Positions 10,301-23,300 of a stretch of DNA of 64,000 bases are shown piece by piece. A model generated the notes under the pieces. That model did no database searches and was not told the origin of the DNA. It saw only the letters and a program-made list of their open reading frames with translations. The DNA is from Diplosphaera chodatii (lineage: Eukaryota > Chlorophyta > Trebouxiophyceae > Prasiolales > Stichococcaceae): NCBI GenBank assembly GCA_032358165.1, contig JAALGY010000033.1, positions 2,356,001-2,420,000 on the forward strand, written 5' to 3'. Position numbers and translations under genes: made by a program. Positions within the stretch are counted from its first letter, which is position 1; each line of letters opens with the position of its first letter.

Positions 10301-13300
10301 TGGCATGCACACTGACTACATCGGCAAGCGAGGAGCTGTGTTGCCACGCCCACGCCGCAGGTACCTGTCGCACTTTCGCTCGGTGCACCGGGGCGCCTAC
10401 TTTGCGCAGCTCCGCACGACGGCGGTGCGCAAGCTGCTGCCCGAGTCGTGGGGGTTCATGTGCCCGGTGCACACGCCGGACGGCTCGCCGTGCGGGCTGC
10501 TGACCCACCTCACCGCCGCCTGCCGCGTCGTGACGCGCCCCCCGCGCCCCCGCAAAGTCGGCTCCGTGCCCGACGACATCATGAAGGTGGGCCGCCGGCA
10601 CACGCCCGCCTGTCAGTGTGTGATGCGTCAGCGGCTGCCCAAGATGGAGTTCTGTCGTCCATCTGTGTCCATGGAAGCATGCAGCTTGTTGACGCTGGTG
10701 ACAGCAGTCAGCAGCTGGTTGGGCGTGAGCAGCCAATATATTCATACATCTGCCGCTGCCCAGGTGCTGGCGGAGCTGGGCATGCAGCCGGTCACGGCGG
10801 CGGTGGCGCCGCCGCCGCTGCCACGCCACCTGCCCCTGCAGCTCGACGGCCGCCTCGTCGGCACAGGTGCACGGGCGTCGTTGTTGCTGCGCCCTGGACT
10901 TTTGAAGTCGCATGCGTCCTGACCACTCGCTGTTCTTGGATACCTCGGGATGTGGCAGCGACGCCGCACAAGGGCTTTGACGCGATGGTTCCTGTTGCCT
11001 ACCGTAAAATGCAGTGCTGTGCCGATGCAGTGTCGGCGACGGTGGCGCCACACCTGGTGAACAGGCTGCGTGCGATCAAGGCGGCGCGCCTGGCGGCCGA
11101 GGACCGCGCGGCGCCGCCCCCCGGCGAGGGCCCCAAGCTGCTCACACTCGAGGCGAGAAGAGCGCTTGTGACCCCAGTGCCTGGGTCTGAAACAGAAGCA
11201 CCAGCTGCAAAGGGTGTTGACCTTGTCATTGCCCTGGCAGCCGGGTGCCTCTACTCGGGAACACTCGGGCAGCTCCTTCTTGCGGCACATGATGCCAGAC
11301 GGGAAGCCTGACTAAACTTGTGGCTCTGCAGGGGGTGGAGAACAGCATACCTGCAGACATCGAGCTGGCCTACATACCGTACCTGCATGGCGGGATCTAC
11401 CCGGGCATCTACCTGTACACCAACGCAGCGCGCTTGATGCGGCCGGTGCGGCAGATCCCGCCCGGCCACAGAAAACGCAGCAGCAACAGCAGCGGCACCA
11501 GCGGCACAGCAGGCGCAATGGAGCTGCTGGGCACCCTGGAGCAAAACAACATGGCCATTCGGTGGGCGCTCTTGTACACATGGGGACACCACCATCGCAG
11601 TCAGTGTGCTGGACATGTAGCTGATGCACACCTCCTGCGGCCGGCATGCCACAGGCTGCTGATCAGGTCGGTTGCACATGTGGCAGGTGTCCAGATGGCA
11701 GCGGCGCGATGGTGTCCGGGGGCGTGCGCTTCACGCACGAGGAGCTGAGCACGGGCGCCATGCTGAGCGTGGTGGCCAGCCTCACGCCGTACAGCGACTA
11801 CAACCAGTCGCCGCGCAACATGTACCAGTGCCAGATGGGCAAGCAGACCATGGGCACGCCTGTCCAGGTCCGCTTGTGTCCCGCCAGTGTACAGATGTAT
11901 CAGCGGCACAGATCTCTTCCATCGCAGGAAAGCTGGCTGCTGGTCAAGCGTGATGGTTGTAGGCCGGTGTGCATCTTTCTACAGACGACCGACCGTCAGC
12001 AACCACTCGGGTGCGCTGCGCAGGCGTGGCAGCACCGCACGGACGGCAAGCTGTACCGGCTGCACACGCCGCAGACGCCCATCGCGCGCACCGGCAACTA
12101 CGACAGATATGCCATGGACGAGTTCCCGAGCGGCACCAACGCCATCGTCGCCGTGCTCGCCTACACAGGTGCACTGGCGTGGCGTGCGCTGTCGGGCGGC
12201 ACACGCTTGCAACACAGTGCACATGCTCCGCCCCGGCGGACATCACATTGCGCGTCAGTCACACTCATGCAACCGCTGGTGACCTGACCGCGTGTTGATG
12301 CGGGCAGGCTACGACATGGAGGACGCCATGATCCTGAACAAGTCGTCCATGGAGCGCGGGCTGGCGCACGGCACCATCGTCAAGTGCGAGAACGTCAACC
12401 TGCGGGTGCGTGCAGCCTTCCAGCGCCCTCAGGACCCCCCTTGCACATGCATGCTGCGGTGCCGGCGTGTGCATGGCCGCTGACAGACGTGTGGCAGCCC
12501 GCGAGCCTGCTACGTTGCACGGCAGGACGAGCGGGGCAAGGACATGGTCTTCAGCGTGGACAGCAAGCCGTCGATGCGGTCTGCTGCGGCGGGCGCGGCG
12601 CACCCCGTCGGCGCCTTCGGCCAGCGCTACCCCGTCAACCTGGCAGCCAAGGCAGACAGCCCCGCTGTGGCAGCGGTGAGTGCCAGTCACTGTGGCGGAC
12701 TGCAGGGCAACCACTCAGCTGCCCGTGAATCTGAGAGAGCGTCTGCACTTTGTACCCCACCGTGCACCGCTGGTGAGCTACAACAGGGATGTGAGAGCTT
12801 TCCCGTGTCTGCCTGCGCAGGACCGGGTGGCGGCGCCGGCAAAGCACGCCCAGGGGGAGCGCATAGACACGGACGGCCTGCCGCACGTGGGCGCGGTGGT
12901 GTGGCCCAAGCAGTCGTACTACACCAGCGTCGACACCCTGACCGGTGCGCCCGCAGCCCCCCGACGGCAGCTGTAGTGGCCGTGCACCCGACCGCTCCTG
13001 GGGACGTGTGCGGGGACCCGCGGGCTGACGCCTCCGCTGTGCGCTTGCGCCCGCAGGCCGCAGCAAGCAGCACGAGCTGAAGGGGGAGGAGGTGGCGGTG
13101 GTGTCCCAGGTCAGCGTCATCGGCAGCGGGCGGGAGACGGACCTCAAGCAGGCCTCCATCAAGTTCCGGCTCAACCGCAACCCGGTGCGCCGCTCGCAGC
13201 ACGCTCAACACCAGACAGTGCACTGCCGGGCGCGACGTACCAGGCTCATTGGCTGGCTGGCAAAGCGGCTGTGTTCATATTGCTGTAGGTGATTGGCGAC

Positions 13301-15014
13301 AAGTTTTCGTCACGGCATGGGCAGAAGGGCGTGCTCTCGCAGCTGTGGCCCGACGTTGACATGCCGTACAGCGCAGCCACTGGCATGCGGTATGCAGAGG
13401 GAGAGCAGCATCAACACTCAGCTGCTGCAGTGCACTGTGTTGCCAAGTCCAACCAACAGTGGTGCATGTGTACACAGCCCTGAGGCAGCCTGCATTGGCA
13501 CGACCCGAGAGTCAAGCTGCGGCGTGCAGGCCGGACCTGATCATCAACCCGCACGCCTTCCCGTCGCGCATGACCATCGGCATGCTGGTGGAGTCGCTGG
13601 CCTCCAAGGCCGGGGCCCTGAACGGCAAGTTTGTGGATGCCACGCCCTTCCAGCGCAGCGACGGCAAGCCGGTGAGGGTCCAGATGCCCGAAGGCGTGCT
13701 GCAAGCACCGCGCCAGGGTGGACTCGTCGCCGCCGCAGACAGTGGCATCCAGGCCAGGTGGACGAGACAGAATTGCATCGCACACGACCACAGCTGCATT
13801 GCACTGGTCCGCAGGGGGACCCGGTCAAGGAGTTCGGGCGGCAGCTGCAGGAAGCAGGGTACAGCTACCATGGTGGCGAGACCATGATCAGCGGCATCAC
13901 CGGCGAGGAGTTCAAGGTGAGCAGCACACACATTGGCACGGCATTACGACGGTGCCCTCTGTGGGCCTCAGCATGCTGTCAGCTGATGTCATGTGCGCGC
14001 ATCGTGATTGATAGTATGACCTGTGCAGTTGGACATCTTCGTCGGGCCAGTGTACTACCAGCGGCTGCGGCACATGGTGTCGGACAAATTCCAGGTGCTC
14101 CGGCTGGGGTTGACAGCAGCTGCCGTGGCTGCAAGCGCCTGTACACCCTCACTGCAGGGCTGCAAAGGAGCAGTGCACAGCAGCATGCCCGTGCTGAAGC
14201 GCTGAACGGCTGTATTGCTGGGGCGGGGCAGGTGCGGTCCACGGGGCCGGTCAACCCGCTGACGCGGCAGCCGATCAAGGGGCGCAAGTTCGGCGGCGGC
14301 ATCCGGTTCGGGGAGATGGAGCGGGACGCGCTGCTGGCCCACGGCGCCGCCTACCTCCTGCACGACCGCCTGCACGCCTGCTCCGACTACAGGTGCGCGG
14401 CGCCGCTGCAGGGGACAAGCACTGCGCTGTTATATGCCGGATTGCTACAGGGCCATGCCCCATTTATGGGGTGTCTGACCTCCCGGTGCTGGAGCCCCGA
14501 CGGTGTTGACTAAAGGCTGACGGCGCTGCCCCTCCCTGTGCAGCGTGATGGACGTGTGCTCCCGGTGCGGCAGCCTGCTCGCGCCCACGCGGGTGCCCGC
14601 CCCGGCGGCCGCCGCGCTGGCGGGCCACCCCGCCCTCGCCGCCCACGACGCCGCAGGTGCGCCCGCGCACCCAGCCGGCGGGACCGCAGACTGCATGACA
14701 CAGCGACAGCACCCGACTGCCGCGCACAGTGGCGGGGGCCAACCGACAGCGGGCGTGACGGCGGGGTGTGCTGCTGCAGGGCGTGGCGGCGGCGCGAAGA
14801 TGCAGTGCCGCCTGTGCGGCGGCACCAAGGAGATCGAGCGCGTGGCGCTGCCCTACGTCTTCAGGTGCGGCGACGCGCTGCAGCAGCGGGCTCAACCCAC
14901 GCCCTTGCTTCTGACATGAATCGTTGCCGATGTCCACACTCTGTCCGCTGCAGGTACTTGATGGCAGAGCTTGCGGGCATGAACATCAAGTGCTCCCTGA
15001 AGACCGACGGGTGA
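7308..15014 (+). CDS. RPA2: DNA-directed RNA polymerase I subunit RPA2 (second largest)
   Basis: This subunit forms the catalytic centre of Pol I, which makes the rRNA precursor in the nucleolus, together with RPA1. More than fifteen exons give the beta-subunit signatures in order: [36 protein letters not shown] with [30 protein letters not shown] (8161-8220); [50 protein letters not shown] (10437-10497); [14 protein letters not shown] (12307-12350); [15 protein letters not shown] (13296-13338); [32 protein letters not shown] (14278-14336). The C-terminal zinc ribbon is CSRCGSLL plus CRLCGG, and the end is [24 protein letters not shown] and the [15 protein letters not shown] segment point to Pol I rather than Pol II or III. 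The ATG at 7308 sits just before the conserved N-terminus. Introns are 80-250 bases. Confidence 0.95.
8026..8047 (+). repeat. GTGCAA hexanucleotide tandem repeat
   Basis: About three and a half copies of GTGCAA, apparently inside an RPA2 intron between the exons ending near 7965 and starting near 8106. Confidence 0.85.
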
Positions 15015-15431
15015 TGGACTTAGAGAGCAGCAGTGCTCCAGGCAGGGTGGTGTGCCATCAGGCTTCTGAATGTTCAGTCGCATGCTTGCTATGCTTTGCT
15101 TAAACAGGCAGGTCAGTCGTGGTGCCAAGCTGGTCTCAGCTTACCTAGTGTGAGTCATGTAGGGTTCAGTAGGACCCAGTGGGGCGCTCTTGCCAAGCGC
15201 TCGAGTTGCCAGTGTTGCCAGACGAGACAAGGGCAACCAGACGGCAGTGCATACCAAGGGCATTCTACACAGATATCAACGTACATATGTACGACACTCA
15301 CAGGGACGCAATCACGTGAGCTGGCATCTGCAAGATTGGCACGCAAACGCCATCACCCTCGCTTTTCTCCGTGTTTTGAGCCAGCATGCGTGTCCTTGTG
15401 TGCCATGGACCCGCCCTGCTGGTGATTACCG
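15015..15431. other. Convergent intergenic region
   Basis: About 417 bases between the RPA2 stop (+) and the probable DUF599 stop (-). It should hold both 3'UTRs. No coding signal or repeat was seen. Confidence 0.5.
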
Positions 15432-17140
15432 TCAGCCTGTCCACCCCCTTCGCCGTTGACAGGCGCCGCCGCCTGCATGACACAATGTGGCCGTACCACA
15501 CGCAGGTTGCAGATTGTGGCAGGCTTCGGCAGTCCATCGTGAACACCACTGTATCCAGTGGCCAGGTTTGCAGCTTGCCTCGTCAGCGGCTGTGATATGG
15601 CTGAAGTCCCTCAAGGTCACTTCATCAGAAAACGCCAAAAACAAGACCACCAAGATGGTGGTGACCAGCAGTGTCAGGGGCCCAAAGAACCAGAAGAGCG
15701 CTGCACAGAGCAACTGATGCCCTCAGGCAGGGTTCCGCTGGAAGCATTTGCAACAACCAAGAATGTTCACATACAGCAGTCGTACCTGGGATGAAAAGGG
15801 TCCATACTCTGATACCTGCAGAAGGGGAAGCATGGTTGGCTGACAGCACCATGCAAGGCAGTGCGGTCATGCAATCCCCGACCCACACAGTGCTCATGCG
15901 TTTGCCTGCTGTCCAGCAGTGGCCGCTTCGCGCCGCAAACGACAGCACCAAGTTGGCCGGGAAAGCCGAGGCGAACGGCTCTCCTGCCGCCCTGATCTTG
16001 ATCATGTAGCCCTGCAACTCGGTCAACGATGCTGGCAGACCACCGTGTTGCCAGCATGCGGCTCGGTGCAGCGTTACCCATCGAGTGCTGTTGTCACACA
16101 GCAAGAACACAGTACAGGTATATGTATGCTCGCAGCCTCACCAGGTACATCAGCAGGCGGATCGCCTGCACGAAGAATAGCAGGCTGACCAGCAGCAGGA
16201 ACTCGCAGATGCCGACCTTCCACTCCACCGTGATGAGGCCGTGGCTGCCGGCCAGGTTCACGATGGGGTCTAGGTCCTGCATCGCATCCGATTGGGGCAC
16301 ACTCCAGAAGCAGGCTGTCCAGCTTCAGGGGCAGATGGTTACAGGGCCCACAGGTGTGCTTGCACCGGGTTGGGTAACTGTATGTACCCCGAGCTTGCGG
16401 ATCATGCTGAGGCGGTTGCCGTCCGTCAGCACAGGCAGCAGCCCACTTGTAGCCATGAGACCTGCACTGCATTCTACAGTGTCAGAGATGACCCGACATC
16501 ATGCCGAACATGACGCAGGAACCAATCACCGTAGGCCAAAGGCTCAGGTGTGCTTTAGGTGCTTGACCTGTAGTCGTTGCCTGCGTTTCCATGCAGATAA
16601 CGCTCATCATCAAGTGTTGTGCAGCATGATGTGAGTTTGACTCGTTGCCTGTCCTACGTACTGATCTCCCGTCGCTATATACTTACCATGAAGGAGGCAG
16701 CCATGATGCTGCAGCAAGCACACCAAACATGTCAGGATTCATCAGGTGTGGTCGCGCAAGAACTTGTGCACAGCTCGTCAGGTCAGCTGCCTCTGACCTG
16801 TTGCGCAGGGTCTGTACAGCCGGAACACCTGCATCCGTGGTGTTCTGCGATGCCAAGAATGTCCACACCAAGCGCGCGTCACTGCATGGTATGCACACAA
16901 GGTAGCCACTGGCGTGCTTTGATGCACCCTGCGGTGCCGACGAACCCTTGACCTGGCAGGATTGTCTTTCAAGCGCCACACAGCGCACCTGGAGGCAAAG
17001 AAGATTGCTGTGTGCCTTGACCTCTTGGTGAAGCGTGTGCGCAGCCAGGGGCGTAGGACGAAGTACTGGAGGTGATACGCCACGTAGATGAAGAAGGAGA
17101 GCAGCACAATCGCCAACTCGACCCCCTGATCGCTGTTCAT
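15432..17140 (-). CDS. DUF599 family multi-pass membrane protein
   Basis: Exons on the minus strand: 17140 to about 17047 (VELAIVLLSFFIYVAYHL, a TM helix, then RPWLRTRFTKR); near 16890 (ARLVWTFLASQN and PAVQTLRN, the family hallmark); a small one near 16710 (IMAASFM); 16470-16390 (LMATSGLLPVLTDGNRLS); 16285-16143 (LITVEWKVGICEF and a TM helix ending QAIRLLMYL); near 16010 (GYMIKIRAAGEPFA and ANLVLSFAARSGH); last near 15715 (LFWFFGPLTLLVTTIL). This matches DUF599, four-helix membrane proteins of plants, algae and bacteria with no proven function. ATG at 17138-17140 is in frame before the first helix. The last exon may read to the stop at 15432 or be spliced earlier; its tail past DEVTLRDFSHI is not conserved-looking. 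Confidence 0.75.
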
Positions 17141-17598
17141 CCGACGTGCTGCTGGTGCACCTGGCGTTCACATTCTGGCTGTTGCATGCATGTGTATTGC
17201 ATGTGCGATGGTCTCGCTCAGAGCATGATGGCTGCAGCGTCTCAACAAACAAGATACTTGCGTTGATTTGGCTGCCAAGTACTGGTCCATGCAGTTGTCT
17301 TGTGCCACTGTAACTTGGCAGCATGACTAGATGCACGGGCAAGTACAGTTTGGACCTTCACCACAGGGCGCACGGTCACCACTCGGAGCGTGACCATTAA
17401 CGCATTGTATTCTTTCCGCTCTGGTTTGCCGCATTGTTTGACTGTGCATAGCAATCCCATCACAATCGCCAACCGATCGTCTGCGCAAGTTGGCAACGGG
17501 CCAAAAGCGCGGCAGTGAGGACTTGGCAGCCCGTTTTTAGAGTATACACACCGAATAACGACTGGAAGCACCTGACTGTGCAAGGCCAGCTGCACAGT
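17141..17598. other. Divergent promoter region, DUF599 / GGCT-like
   Basis: About 458 bases between two divergent starts, presumably holding both promoters. It is AT-richer than the genes. No clear TATA box or repeat was seen. Confidence 0.5.
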
Positions 17599-19934
17599 AT
17601 GAAGGAGCGAGGAGAAGCATTCAGAGCTGCAGTAGGGGCGTGCATCGTCTTGGGCCTGTGCAACCCCTTCCTGATGCCCGGGGTCCTGACGTAAGTTTGG
17701 GTTCCTCTTGCATGCATGCGCAGCCTGTTCACGGTTCGCAGATCCTGCAGCACGGAGCCATCACATGCAGTATCCTGCTGCAACAGGTTGTTGGCGGCGC
17801 TGTGGCTGCTGCAGCGGCCGGCGCCGGAGGTCTGGACAGGTGTAGCGGCCGCGCCCAAGCCCATTCGCTGGTGAGGTGCTGTCCGTGCACAGGCCCGTGG
17901 CCTGCCTCCAGTTGTCAATCGCGCACAGGCCCAGCAGGCGGAGCTGCATCATGTACTGTGGAGATCTGGCATGCAGGCGGGGCATATGCATCTACAGGCA
18001 GTGACCATCACCAAGCACCCAAGACATGCAGGCCACTGTTGTCACCGTGGCAGCTTTAATGCGCTGCAGGGCCACCGCCAAGCTGTGGGGTATCATCCAG
18101 GGCAACGTCGACTACAGCCGGCGGGCCGCAAGCATGAAGGAAGCGGACAAGGACAAGCTGCTGTACCATGTGGCGATCGGCAGCAACTGCAACAAGGACG
18201 TGAGCGCGCTCTGTGGTTTGCTCTACTCAGCTGCAGCCTGTGATGGCGACAGTCCGGCAGCGTCCTCGGAGAGGAATACCAGCTTGCAGCTGACGCGTCT
18301 ACTGTGTGCCGGCAGGTGCTGGAGGGGCGGCGCAACGTGAAGCCACGCAAATCGATGCCGTGCCGCATCGAGGGCTACGAGCTCACGTTCAACCACAGAG
18401 GGCTGCCCTACTGGTACGCGAAGCGTGGCTGTAGAGTGATGGTGTGGCCAGGGCCAAAGCATGGCATATGCCCAAAGCAGCCCAATCTGCTGATTATGGA
18501 CTTTCAGCGCATGACCCTGCAGGGAGCCCAGCTTCTGCACAATCGCGAAAGCGGAGGACGTCGCGACAGCCGAGGAGGTCAATGGCAGCGATGGCTCCGC
18601 AGCCCCGCTCAGCAACGGCCACACAGCAGGGGGTCTGCACCCCAGGAACCACCCAGCGGCCAAGGCCGCCGTGGCAGCAGGCGACTCGGCCACCGCCACA
18701 GCAAACGGTGTCACAGCGAGTGCGACCAAGCTCAACGGCGCGGTCGCGCACGGCAGCGGGGCCAGCGAGGGTAGCAACGGCAGGAGCAGCAGTAGAAAGG
18801 GCCACATCAGCAAGACTGGCAAGTCCAACGGCAAGGTGCAGGCCAGGGCCTCGCCGACTGTACTCCTGTGGCGGGGGCTGGTCCGGCTGGGCAGCCTCCT
18901 GCTGGGCGAGGCGCCCGTGCCAGTGGCAGCTCGGTAAGATTCTACCTCCTGCTGCTGCGTGAAGTACCGGCTTGCTGGTGGTGACGCTCATTCTGCGTGA
19001 GCCCTGGTGCAACGCCCAAGCGCCCTGGTGTGTGCAGGAAGTACAAAGGACCAAAGGGGCGGCCGGAGCTGCATGGTGTTGTGCACCAGATCAGCGAGGC
19101 CGACATGAAGCAGATCCAGATCACGGAGGGGGGCGGCGGCAATCAGAAGATGGGCTACAAGTAAGGAATCGAATCGTGTCTCGAATGACTTCTGTACGGC
19201 TTGTACGTATCCTCACCTGCACCTCAATGCCATACAATGGCGTGACTGGCATGTCGTGTTGCGCCTGTGTGGATTCATGACAAACTGCATGGATCCAGAT
19301 TGGCAGCCGTGATGCTGGGGCATGCCGTCTCTGACTGCGCACCGTGCTCTGGTGCGCAGCCTCGAGGAGATGACGTGCACGCTGTACGATGGCAGCACCG
19401 TGCAGGCGCTGGGGTTCACCACCCACCCCTGCTCGCGCACCTGCCCCACGCTGGGCTTTGCGCACCCCAGCGAGCGGTACCTGCAGATTGTGCGGGTCGG
19501 CATCGCCGCCTCCGGCATAGACTCCAGCTACCAGAACTGGCTCCAGGAGCTGCAGCCATACAGGTGCGTCAGCATCAACACAACTGTCATCCAAACACGA
19601 CCTGGCATCATCGACGCATGCTGGCCAGCATCAATTTGCCGTTTTCCTGTTGCCCGTTTTTACGCCTGTCGCAGCCCTGCCTCATGCTCAGTCATACCCG
19701 CTGCATATCTCGTACAGGCGAGAGACGTGGGGCCAGCTCATCGGCTCCTACGTCGTGGTGGCGATGATGTTTGCAGCGGGGGGCACGGTCGCGGCAGCGC
19801 TGCTGGCGCACCGCTTTGTGCTGCGCCGCAAGCTGGACGGCTTCTACATCCATGTGATCATACAGCACATCATGTCCGCGGTCTGGTGGTGCCATAATCA
19901 TGTGCTGTCGCACGTATTCGGCCGCGGCTCATAG
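17599..19934 (+). CDS. Membrane-anchored gamma-glutamylcyclotransferase-like protein
   Basis: GGCT-fold enzymes release 5-oxoproline from gamma-glutamyl compounds. Exon 1 (17599-17691) has a strong GTAAGT donor; joins near 17800-18050 are uncertain. The GGCT core follows: LLYHVAIGSNCNKD (nucleotide-like loop, normally YGSN), VLEGRRNVKPRKSMPC, GYELTFNHRGLPY, then across an intron WEPSFCTIAKAEDV. A low-complexity insert rich in A/N/G/S/K (about 18570-18840) interrupts the domain and is followed by LLWRGLVRLGSLLLGEAP. The domain resumes with PELHGVVHQISEADM and ITEGGG, whose Glu fits the catalytic Glu of human GGCT, then SERYLQIVRVGIAASGI and YQNWLQEL. The last exon has one TM helix (LIGSYVVVAMMFAAGGTVAA) and a basic tail, VLRRKLDGFY, ending at 19934. 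Fold call strong; activity and orientation inferred. Confidence 0.8.
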
Positions 19935-20338
19935 GATGTCGCGTGCGCTGCTCCTGGCCAGGTGGAGTAGCGTTGGGTGTCCGCCCACACTTTGAATGCT
20001 TTTGTCTGGGGTCTTGGACCTGCAATGCGCAATGCTGGACTCGTGCAGCTTGGTGTGAGAGTGATAATATACGTCGTCAGAGACAACGGGGCAGGCATCA
20101 AGTGCAGCATGTCATCATGCAAATTCAGAAGAGCGGCATAAGTGTGGTTTCTCGTGTATTCTCTCTGTAATTCTTTCCACACACTGTACCTTGTCTTGCA
20201 TTTTAACGACTAGCTGACACTACAGCGAGAATTAGGATCGACTGTTCCAAACCACGAACACGTTCACTGATTGTCCAGGCTGATACTGCAACATTGCAGC
20301 ATGCAACACTCGTTGATGGACACGCCTGAGCACCCTAA
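19935..20338. other. Convergent 3' region, GGCT-like / GON4L-like
   Basis: About 404 bases between convergent stop codons. It holds a TGTAA at 20166-20170 and is relatively AT-rich. No gene is seen. Confidence 0.55.
20166..20170 (+). terminator. TGTAA polyadenylation signal
   Basis: Chlorophyte-type poly(A) signal about 230 bases after the stop of the GGCT-like gene. Inferred from motif and position. Confidence 0.5.
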
Positions 20339-23300
20339 TCACCTCCCCTGCCTTCGCTTCTTCATTTCTGCTGTCAAAAACTGGAGGCGTTGCTGCACAG
20401 ACTCAATGCTGCATGCAGCGCCATCTGCCGATAGCCTTGCCGCAGTCTCCTGCAATGCGTGAAGCGGCGGACTTTTGCCCTTGAATGCCACAATCAGGTC
20501 CCGAAGCACAAGGCGGTCCTCTGGAAGCGCCCATGTACGCGGAGGCTGCAGCTGTTGTGTGGGTGAACCAGCCCCTGGCGCTGCTGCTGCGCCCTGTTGC
20601 TGCGTATGCTGCGGTGGTCCCACGGGCATGACTGCTGCTGGCACAGATGCTTCAGACGCAGGCAGCTGGTCCACAGGGGCAGCAGGGGCCTCTGCAGTCC
20701 TGCCAGGAGATGCAAGCGGGGGCTGCGCTGGGAATGGAGCAGGCGGACAGGCTGCTGCAGTTCTGGACTGATTTGGCATTGTCTGTGACACATCTGCAAC
20801 AGCGGGACTCTGCGCGGCCGCTGTGATGCCACATTGAGTCTCAACTGCAGGTCCATTGGCGGGCTGTAAGCCTGACTGGAGGCAGGCGGTGTTGGTGGCA
20901 GGACTGCTGCGCTTGATGTGTGTCTTCCTGCCAGCAGTGCTGCTTTGCTGTGCACGCGCCCGACCCACTGACGGTGACCGCTGGGCTGCAGTGGCTGCAC
21001 CAGCTGAGGCAGGCTGCTGCTCCTCCCGCGAGGCTGCCGCCGCCGCGTGCCTGAGGCTGCTGGCTGTCCCTGCGCTGACCGCCTTGGTAGTGACAGCTAG
21101 CGGTGCTGCTGCGGCACCAGAGTCCGTCATCGTGCCAGCGCTGTCATCCGAGTCGGCGAGCGCCTCGTGGTGAAACACCACCTTGCCGCCGCCAGCGTCT
21201 TGGCTGCGCTGCTGGTTGGCCGGGTTGGCAGCCCGGGGCGAGCTTGTGAGTGGCATGCTGCGGTCGTTGGACAGCTCGTTGAGGATGAGCGCAGCAGCTG
21301 CAGCGTCGCCGCCCAGGCCCCTGGCCACCTGCATCAAATTTGAACACATGTCAAGCTTGTCCAGCATTCAGTGTTTCGTACTGGCCCTGCCTCTCACACT
21401 TCAAGCAAGTGCTGTACGTTGAAGGAGAGTTAGAAATCATGCTTCGCAGGAAGCATGACTTTGCCGGGAAGCATCGTCAGGTGGGTACCGGGCCACGTGT
21501 GCTGGCACCCTGCCAGGTCGCGGCAGGCTGTCCATCGTCTGAGGAGGACATGGGCAGCTCTTCCCGGTCGAACTGCGGCAGCTCGCCTGTCGGGGCTGGC
21601 CACCCACTACTCTCATTCTGCGGCTCCTGATTGCCGTTGAGACGCTGCTGGGGTGCTGGCGCAGCGGCAGGAGGGCCCCTGGAGGCGCGCCTGTCCGGCG
21701 ATGCAGCGTCCCCACTGGAGGCTGACGCAGGCAGCGCCTCCCGCTCAAAGGTCGGCAGCGCTCTGGCGGGCACGGGGTTACGCCGCGGCCGCTTGGCCGC
21801 CTGCCGTGGCTTGTGCGCCGCGGCCTGCTTCTTGCGGCCGGCCTGTGCTGCAGGTGGAGCGCCCATGCCGTTGGTGCCCCTGATGCGCAGCAGGTCCTGG
21901 GCTGCGGTGTCCAGAGCGAGGGCCCGCTGCTGGTCTGCATCATTCCGGCCGGTGTTGGACGCGACGCCAGGAGCACCAGGATGTGCGCATGTCACGGCGT
22001 TGGCGGGCCGCAGCGATGGGACCTTGTCCACCAGCGGATGCCGTCGGCCCCTGCCCCGGTGCAGCAGCGGTGCGCTGGCGTCCGATGACGCAGGCGCACC
22101 AGCGCCCGGGCGCCCGCCGAGCCGGGCGCCCTCCCGCGATGCAGGAGCCAGGGGCTGTCGCTGCTGCTGCTCGCGCTGCTGTGCTGCAGGTGCCGGCTGG
22201 CTGGAGGACGCCTGCATCCAGGCGCGCTGCGGCCGACTGGATGCACCTGCGGCCCGCTGCAGCGCCGCCTGGGTAGCGGCCTGCGCCGCGGGATCCGGCG
22301 GCTTTGGCGGCACCGCCGCCGATGGCTGTGGCTGCGCACCGCCCGCAGCAGCCGCAGGCGGCCTGTACTCCTGATCACCCTCTGACATTGACTCCGAGTC
22401 TGCTGGCTGCATTGCCGCTGGTGCTGCCGCCTGTGGGCTGGGCGGCCTGTGCATCATGGCCACGGCTGCTGATGGGCCCCGACTGCCTGCTGCAGGTGCT
22501 GCGAAACACAGTGTCAACGTCGGGGTTCCTGCAGAGGTCACTGCAACATGCAAGCACGCCCTCGCTCACAGTGCAACGTGGTCTGCTGTTGAAGGGTCCA
22601 CAGCATACCTGATCGCTGTGCAACAGGACTCTCTGGCACCCCAGAGTGCGGCAGCGGGGCACGGCCTGGTGAGGCCTGAACCTGCTGTGTGCCTGTGTTG
22701 CTGGGCGCCATAGCTGCCGTGCCCGCTGCCCCAGGCGCAGGCGGGCACTCCGGACTGTGCTGCTGCCGCAGCAGCGGTGGTGCTTGCTCAGGCTGCTGTG
22801 GCAGCGGTGGCGTGGCGACAATGGCAGCTGCTGGCTGCACAGCTAGTGCTGCCATCGCGCCTCGGTGGACACGGCTGCCGCCCCTGCCGCGGCCTCTGCC
22901 CGGCTGCAGCTGCGCCGGCCGCGCACCGCTCGCCACCCCAGTACCGGCAGGCAGGCCGTTGTCAACACCCGGGGCAGCGCTTGCTGCGGGGTGCTGGGCT
23001 GCTGTGACGCCAGGCTGGTCAGGCTGCCTGGAGGCGGGCCTGCGTGCCTGCCGTCGCCTGGCCGGCTTGCTGGCGGCGGCAGCGGCCTCCGCCGCGGCTG
23101 CATGCGCCGCGCTGGCCTCTGCTTCCTGCCGCATCTGGGCAGCAGCTGCAGCAAATTCTGCAGTGATGGCTATCCCTGCATTGTATGCACGAACTTCAGT
23201 TAAGCATCCTCAGTGCAGAAGCAGTTGCCTATGCAAGTGACATAGGCAGGTTGACACGCCTGGCATGAGTCTGTGCTGCACCTGGCAGCTCTGGCATGCC

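Noticed and set aside
21631..22374. 247-codon plus-strand ORF rich in A/G/C/R
   Set aside because: Antisense of the disordered middle of the GON4L-like gene; composition follows the opposite coding strand.
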